The notes below the pieces were generated by a model, which saw only the letters and a list, made by a program, of their open reading frames with translations, had not been told where the DNA came from and did no database searches. Positions 5,986-10,151 of a DNA stretch of 10,151 bases are shown here, in pieces. This stretch comes from Entrophospora sp. SA101. Lineage: Eukaryota; Glomeromycota; Glomeromycetes; Entrophosporales; Entrophosporaceae. Position 1 is the first letter of the stretch. Each line of letters begins with the position of its first letter. A program made the position numbers and the translations under genes. The stretch is taken from NCBI GenBank assembly GCA_958430865.1, contig CAUDNR010000438.1, positions 1 through 10,151 of the forward strand, in the 5' to 3' direction.

Positions 5986-6441
5986 GCAGAGCTAGTGTCT
6001 AAAGATACATAAAAATTAATTTTTAATCCAATGGTCGAAAATAATACCCCTGAATCCATTAAAATCCACAAGATAATATTGCTCCAGTAATAGAATTAAT
6101 GGCAGAGCCAGCGTCTAAAAGTCACATGAAAAAATTAACAATATCAGGAATGATCAAGGATACAAAAGAGATCTATGATTCAGGCGGACAGTGTTCAACT
6201 ATTACATATGGAAAAGTAAAAGAGCTGGGTTTAGTAACAGATACTGATAGAATAGTTTCCAACATTACTGATCAATTATGATATAAAAAGATTCATATTG
6301 ATTTAAACTCGATAGAAAATCCACATATTTGCTGCAAAAGAAAATTTAATATTAAAAGCAAAAAACTAAAAAACATTATAATATATGTATTTCTAGTTCA
6401 TCTGAATCTGAGAGTATTAGTTCTGATTCATTTGAAGAGTG
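5986..6441 (+). pseudogene. Retropepsin-like aspartic protease fragment of a retroelement, frameshifted
   Basis: Retropepsins cleave the polyproteins of retroelements and act as dimers, each monomer giving one D-(S/T)-G active-site triad. The frame from ATG 6099 contains MIKDTKEIYDSGGQCSTITY followed by GKVKELGL, matching the D-S-G-x-x-x-S pattern and the downstream helix of gag-pol aspartyl proteases; the Asp codon is at 6177-6179. The frame stops with TGA at 6279-6281 but is open again beyond it. Upstream, MVENNTPESIKI (from 6031) lies in another frame, then PQDNIAPVIELMAEPASK joins the protease frame, so a one-base shift occurred near 6064. Downstream, a Ser/Glu-rich acidic stretch (SSSSESESISSDSFEE) ends with TGA at 6439-6441. 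At about 90 residues to the tail it is short of a full protease. A host DDI1-like origin is less likely. Confidence 0.6.
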
Positions 6442-6477
6442 AGTTAGATTTTCAATATAAAAATAAGTAAAGCTTAA

Positions 6478-7505
6478 TTAATTTTCATCATAAATTTTAT
6501 ACGGTCTTGCATGTTCCGGGAGTTGTCCTCTTTTGCGATAGTTGACTACAATGTAATTTTGTACAGGAGAAACATTGTTCGTAGGAGTATGATGTAGACA
6601 CTGTCCAGCAATTGTCATAAGATGAGCTGGATTTTTAGCTCCATGTACTATAGCACCATATACTGCTCCCAATTTACGTAAATGTTTAGGTAAAAGACCA
6701 TAAGGTTTTAAGTACATATTAAAGCATTTTACACCAGATTTTCATGGATTACCTATTTTTCCAGAAGCAATAGTATCTTGTATCCAGGCAAGTAATTCCT
6801 TTGCTTCTTCTTTATTTTTTCCCATAGATATAAATTTTCTTGGAATATCTTGTTGACCCCTATTTTCATAAAGTTGTAATTTCTGCTGGACGTAAACAGA
6901 GCATTATCATAACATCAGCAAGGGCTAAATAATTGGGTGAAGTTTTTATATCATATGCATCCAGTCTTTAACCGATTCTAATGTGAATTCATCTGGATAA
7001 TCAATCCTTTCAAAAGCCTCAATATATTTTTATGGTCTCTCTGTTTTTCATTAATTTTTTTTGTTACATCAGGTAATTTTGTAGCTTCAACTATTTTTTT
7101 CGGAGCATAAAGATTACTCAATTCCCTTCTAAGACATGAAAGTCATGATGATACAGCAATGACATTTTTTGCAGAATTAGCTAAATTTTTTGCTATAGCT
7201 TTTACTTCTTTTCACTAAGATTATCACGTAAAATTTGTTGAGCTATTTCTTTCGATTGTTTCTCTTATATTTATTATTTCAGGTGAAATGGCGTTTTGAA
7301 TTGTAAGCTTTTTGGATAGGGATTAATGTAAATATTCGTTCTTCATTGAAATTATACCCTTCTCGAAGCCGTCTTTGTGCTTTGTTTCTCTTTCTATCAT
7401 CTGTAAGGTTTTTAAGAAATTCGGTGTATATTGAATAAGTTCAGATATACTCATCTTTGGAGTGATATCATATTCATCAATGAGTGTGATTGTAATTGCT
7501 GACAT
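6478..7505 (-). pseudogene. Tyrosine recombinase (Crypton/DIRS-type) relic
   Basis: Tyrosine recombinases cut and rejoin DNA through a covalent tyrosine and are the integrases of Cryptons and DIRS-like retroelements. The minus strand starts with ATG 7505, MSAITITLIDEYDITPKMSI, and continues with many stops and shifts: SKEIAQQILRDNLSEKK, AIAKNLANSAKNVIAVSS, LYAPKKIVEATKLPDV and EAFERIDYPDEFTLESVKDW. Then comes DVMIMLCLRPAEI, with the LR..E box of catalytic Arg I (codon 6892-6890), and DIPRKF. A last unbroken stretch (6717-6478) has PKHLRKLGAVYGAIVHGAKN, taken as the H-x-x-R box (Arg codon 6678-6676, preceded by Lys-His). It ends with SPVQNYIVVNY, whose Tyr (6555-6553) could be the nucleophile. 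The usual GH before the Tyr is GQ here. At least five disruptions make it inactive. Its 3' end faces the retropepsin relic across 37 bp. Confidence 0.65.
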
Positions 7506-7740
7506 GATAATGAGTATTAGGTTATGAAATAATTCTTTAGGTTATACTATATGCCATTAGAAAATATTTTCAATTCGAAATTTAATTATCCCAAAATTTA
7601 ATATTAATATATTACTATCTAACACTCCAGTCCACTAAAAAAATGAATGAAAGTATTTTTTTTTTACACAGAAAATAACTACTTTAAGATTTTCACATTA
7701 TAATAAATAATTAGCTAAATTCTATAAAGGTAAATAAATA
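7506..7740. other. AT-rich spacer upstream of the recombinase relic
   Basis: Contains no open frame that looks coding. It is the former 5' flank of the recombinase gene on the minus strand. TATA words are abundant and not assignable. A poly(T) run lies at about 7656-7667. Confidence 0.4.
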
Positions 7741-8070
7741 TTTCACAAAATAAAATTTATTAAAACATTATCTAATTAAATAAATTTATTTTTTATAATA
7801 ACCAGGGAGTAAGTATTATAAATTAACTTTTACAACACAAAATAAACTTTATCTTCAACATCATCTAATTAAATAAATTTATTTTTTATTTATAGATTGT
7901 AAATATTATATTATAAATTAATTTTTACAACAAAAATAATCTTTATCTTCAACATCATCTAATTAAATAAATTTATTTTTATTTCATAGATTGTAAGTAT
8001 TTTATTATAAATTAAATTTACAACATAAATTAAAACTTTGTTAAAACATCATCTAATTCTTATTTATTTA
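7741..8070. repeat. Tandem repeat, about 3.5 copies of a 94-bp AT-rich unit
   Basis: The word TCTAATTAAATAAATTTATT starts at 7771, 7864 and 7958, and a shortened version TCTAATT at 8052, so the spacing is 93, 94 and 94 bp. Each unit also contains AACATCATCTAATT-like sequence on the left (ACATTATC in the first copy) and ATAGATTGTAAGTAT and ATTATAAATTAA on the right. The first copy is the most diverged (it has ACCAGGGAGTAAGTAT in place of the middle) and the last is truncated. Such AT-rich arrays occur in subterminal regions of mobile elements and as minisatellites. Proximity to the recombinase relic suggests but does not prove a link. Confidence 0.9.
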
Positions 8071-8589
8071 TTTCAATGTGAAACTCAAGTATAATTTTCT
8101 CTGGATAATATTATGGGCAATGAATTTGTGGATATTTTTGCAGATGGTTTTTTTATGGATGATTTTTGCAGAAAAATACATGATAATAGATGAATAAAAT
8201 GAATAATTCAAATAATTCAAATAGAATAAACAAAGCAAAAAAATGAATAATTTGAATAAGAATTTGTATTATGAATAGGAACTCTAAACATACAAATTTT
8301 TGTGGTGAATCTATGAATATGTAATGACTTGACTTATAACTGACCAGTTGTATTATGTATAAAATTCAATCATGATCTCCATTCTAATTTTGGTAAGAAA
8401 TGAACTATCATTACCATAGTATAAAAATTATAGATTATGTATGTATTTAGAAATAGGATCCTTCCAGCACCTCTACTTCACAACACATTTGCTAATCTAA
8501 GCTACAAGTTATTGTAATTTTTTTGAAATTATTATGTATATTTTTTGTAGTTAACAAATTTAGAATGTCTGAAATTTTTGGGTCAAATG
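8071..8589. other. AT-rich region without a supported gene
   Basis: A 26-codon ATG frame at 8113-8193 is acidic and Phe-rich but too short and preceded by a stop. GATAATTTTTGCAG-like words occur twice (about 8130-8170), and GAATAATT(C/T)AAATA-type words recur at 8195-8265. The perfect inverted repeat AACTGACCAGTT lies at about 8339-8350. Nothing assigns a function. Confidence 0.45.
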
Positions 8590-8730
8590 TAAACCAAAAA
8601 GCTGTAAAACCAAACTGAATCAGGTGGTTTGGTTTGGCCTTTAAAATTTGGATTGTAAACCAAACTGAAACTGAATATTCAGTTCAGTTTCAGATTGGGC
8701 ATCAAACCAAACCAAACCAAACCATTCAGA
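8590..8730. repeat. CAAAC/GTTTG inverted-repeat block, possible transposon end
   Basis: GGTGGTTTGGTTTGG (about 8623-8637) is complementary to the AAACCAAACC run that is repeated four times at about 8704-8723. Between them TAAACCAAACTGAAACTGAA faces TTCAGTTCAGTTTCAG around ATAT, an imperfect hairpin. GGGCATCAAACCAAACC resembles the termini of hAT-type elements, which often start with a (T/C)AGGGGTGGGCA-like core and then run into repeated CCGAACC-like words. No target-site duplication was identified, and no coding remnant accompanies it. Confidence 0.6.
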
Positions 8731-9075
8731 GTTTTAAATGGCATTAATCATTCAATTTTTAACAATTTGCAACATGATTAATTCAATTTTTTCTTAATGT
8801 GATGTCAGTCATTTGATTTTTAAAAGTTTTTTGTTTGTTGTAATTAATACTTATTAATATTAATGATATTCATTTACAGTCAAATACAAACTTTATTGTT
8901 TTATTAAGTATTGTGAGATCAAATCCACATCTCATAACAAATCTCAATATTTTATTCATTTAAATACAAACAATGTATATTTAAATCATAACAATAATTT
9001 CCACAAAGGTATATTTTGTTTTACTCTCAAAACTATTTTTCACTATCATTAAACAATTCTTTATACTAAGAAATA
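8731..9075. other. AT-rich region without a supported gene
   Basis: No open frame of coding character on either strand. Direct repeats of AATCTCA-like and ATTTAAAT words occur but are short. It may be spacer between two repeat remnants. Confidence 0.45.
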
Positions 9076-9189
9076 CTAAACAATTTCTTCTTTAGATTTT
9101 ACACTATATATCCTGATCACATTTCTTGGTGGGTGCCCTTCTAGCCATTTCCTTTTTGCTACCAAGTCAGGTATGTCTCCAAACTTCAT
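9076..9189 (-). pseudogene. Short coding-like fragment, 37 codons, unidentified
   Basis: On the minus strand ATG at 9189-9187 opens a frame reading MKFGDIPDLVAKRKWLEGHP and continuing through a basic segment (PRNVIRIYSVKSKEEIV) to a stop at 9078-9076. The frame extends upstream to 9291 without a stop, but that part is a low-complexity Leu/Phe stretch beginning at a GTG, so I accept only the ATG part. The composition and codons (GGC, CAC, CCA, TGG, GAC) stand out from the flanks. The plus strand between a TTCTTCTTTAG (about 9085-9095) and a CAGGTATGT (about 9168-9176) would be a competing exon-like reading, but its translation is less convincing. Unknown family. Confidence 0.3.
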
Positions 9190-9291
9190 TAAATAAAATT
9201 TGTTAAATATTAACTCACTAAAAGAAAAGAAAAGGAATAAAAATAATAGAAATAATAGAGACAAATATAAATAAGAGAAATAATTATGCAC

Positions 9292-9953
9292 AGGATTAGT
9301 ATGAATTCATTGTTAGAGATAAATTTATTATCACTATGAAAATACAATATTCAAAGACAACAAGGACAAGGGCAGTGTTATTTATTAAATGATGATTGTG
9401 AATAATGATTAAAGAGGATACATGAAGTTGAGAAAAATACAACATTATTTATGCATGTTAAAGGTTCTAGCATCTAGTTCTCTGATTTCTTTGAAATCTT
9501 AATTAAATGTATTACTTGTACCTTCTATGTAGAAATATTTTCAAGTTATTTCTAAAGTGATCCAATCATTTAAATTACTTTGTTTAAATTAAATCCAAGA
9601 ATTAAAAGTCTGTTATATTTAGAATGTTAGAATATTTATTTCTCCATTGTTTGAAGATATTTTTATTTGCATGCAACTTTCCAGATTTATTTATTGATTT
9701 CCATGATATGTAAAATTACTATTTTACAGTATTAATTACAACAAAACCTTTTAAAAATCTGTCACTGATTAAATTTGGGAGAGTGTATTTTAATTAGTGA
9801 TAACAATTATTTTTGTTTTTGCGTGGAACAGAATGAATAGGGATCAATGAATTGATTTTGGTATTAGTGAATAATTTTGGTTAAAGAAGATAAAAGTTTT
9901 AAATAAAATATTTCTATTTTATTTATTTAGTTTTATTTAGTCGAAACTAAAGA
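9292..9953. other. AT-rich region without a supported gene
   Basis: No coding-like frame longer than a few tens of codons and no repeat worth naming. It includes several AATTAAAT/TTTAAATTA words and AAATAAAATATTT near 9901-9912. Confidence 0.45.
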
Positions 9954-9956
9954 TGT

Positions 9957-10003
9957 TAGCCGAAATTGATTTTTTCAAAAACCATTTCGGCAGGCAATTT
10001 CGG
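9957..10003. repeat. Short inverted repeat with CCGAAATTG / CAATTTCGG arms
   Basis: CCGAAATTG (about 9960-9968) is exactly complementary to CAATTTCGG (about 9995-10003), and a second ATTTCGGC (about 9984-9991) between them can also pair with GCCGAAAT. TTTCGGC words are unusual in this AT-rich sequence, so this may be the remnant of a small hairpin-type element or MITE end. Only the arms are seen; no element body is identifiable. Confidence 0.5.
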
Positions 10004-10151
10004 ATTTACAATATTTTTCATAATAGTCGGACGACATTTCACAGTGACTGATTTTTAATATATGATCAACATGGCACGTTTTCTGTACAATGGACTTTGG
10101 CGAATGAATTGAACGTAAACTCATTATTAAACAATTTTCGTGCCTCTAAGT
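10004..10151. other. Right edge, no supported gene
   Basis: AACATGG at 10069-10075 gives an ATG in a reasonable start context, but the frame ends after 13 codons with TGA. A first exon continuing past the window edge cannot be excluded; the only GTAA-like donor nearby (about 10117) lies after the stop, which argues against it. Confidence 0.3.

Noticed and set aside
9095..9168. Plus-strand exon between TTCTTCTTTAG and CAG/GTATGT
   Set aside because: Splice-like signals are present but the only open frame is hydrophobic and unpersuasive; the minus-strand reading looks more protein-like. Kept only as an alternative.
1..10151. tRNA or rRNA genes
   Set aside because: No GGTTCRANYCC-type B box with a matching A box and no recognisable rRNA core sequence was seen on either strand by eye.

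Overview
The window looks like a stretch of a very AT-rich eukaryotic, most likely fungal, genome. It has long A/T homopolymers and microsatellites. Its one intact gene carries a 76-nt GT..AG intron with a CTAAC branch site. Most other coding-like sequence is decayed, low-copy mobile-element debris. The style of the relics (Pif1-type helicase, retropepsin-like and tyrosine-recombinase-like fragments) reminds me of arbuscular mycorrhizal fungi of the Rhizophagus type. That placement rests on recognition and was not tested by any search. I saw no bacterial operon, tRNA, rRNA or CRISPR array.

Layout. Positions 1-75 may be the 3' end of a plus-strand gene, followed by an unassigned intergenic region. 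Positions 720-1215 hold about three tandem copies of a roughly 160-bp unit with an internal palindrome. Positions 1237-2028 carry plus-strand coding relics, the clearest being the C-terminal part of a Pif1-like helicase broken by indels. An AAAT microsatellite follows. A 45-codon ORF (2332-2469) and a GC-rich, palindromic, hAT-like end (2661-2745) come next, then an unidentified open stretch (2995-3159).

The one gene that looks intact is 3713-4136 (+). It is a two-exon gene for a 115-residue, cysteine-free small protein with an N-terminal signal peptide, so a candidate secreted protein.

From 4395 to about 8070 lies a block of broken genes. Two minus-strand relics (4395-4682, zinc-finger-like; 4909-5189, unknown) are followed by two plus-strand relics (5286-5913, unknown, with an internally repeated motif; 5986-6441, retropepsin-like with a DSG motif). 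Converging on these, and ending only 37 bp away, is a minus-strand relic of a tyrosine recombinase (7505-6478). Its start side is followed by a 94-bp tandem repeat (about 7740-8070). Together these may be one decayed recombinase-bearing element or several nested ones. No reverse transcriptase was found.

From 8070 to the end the sequence is mostly non-coding. Exceptions are a CAAAC-rich inverted-repeat block (8590-8730), a short minus-strand coding-like fragment (9076-9189) and a TTTCGG inverted repeat near the right edge. Apart from the secreted-protein gene, nothing here appears able to make a full-length product.
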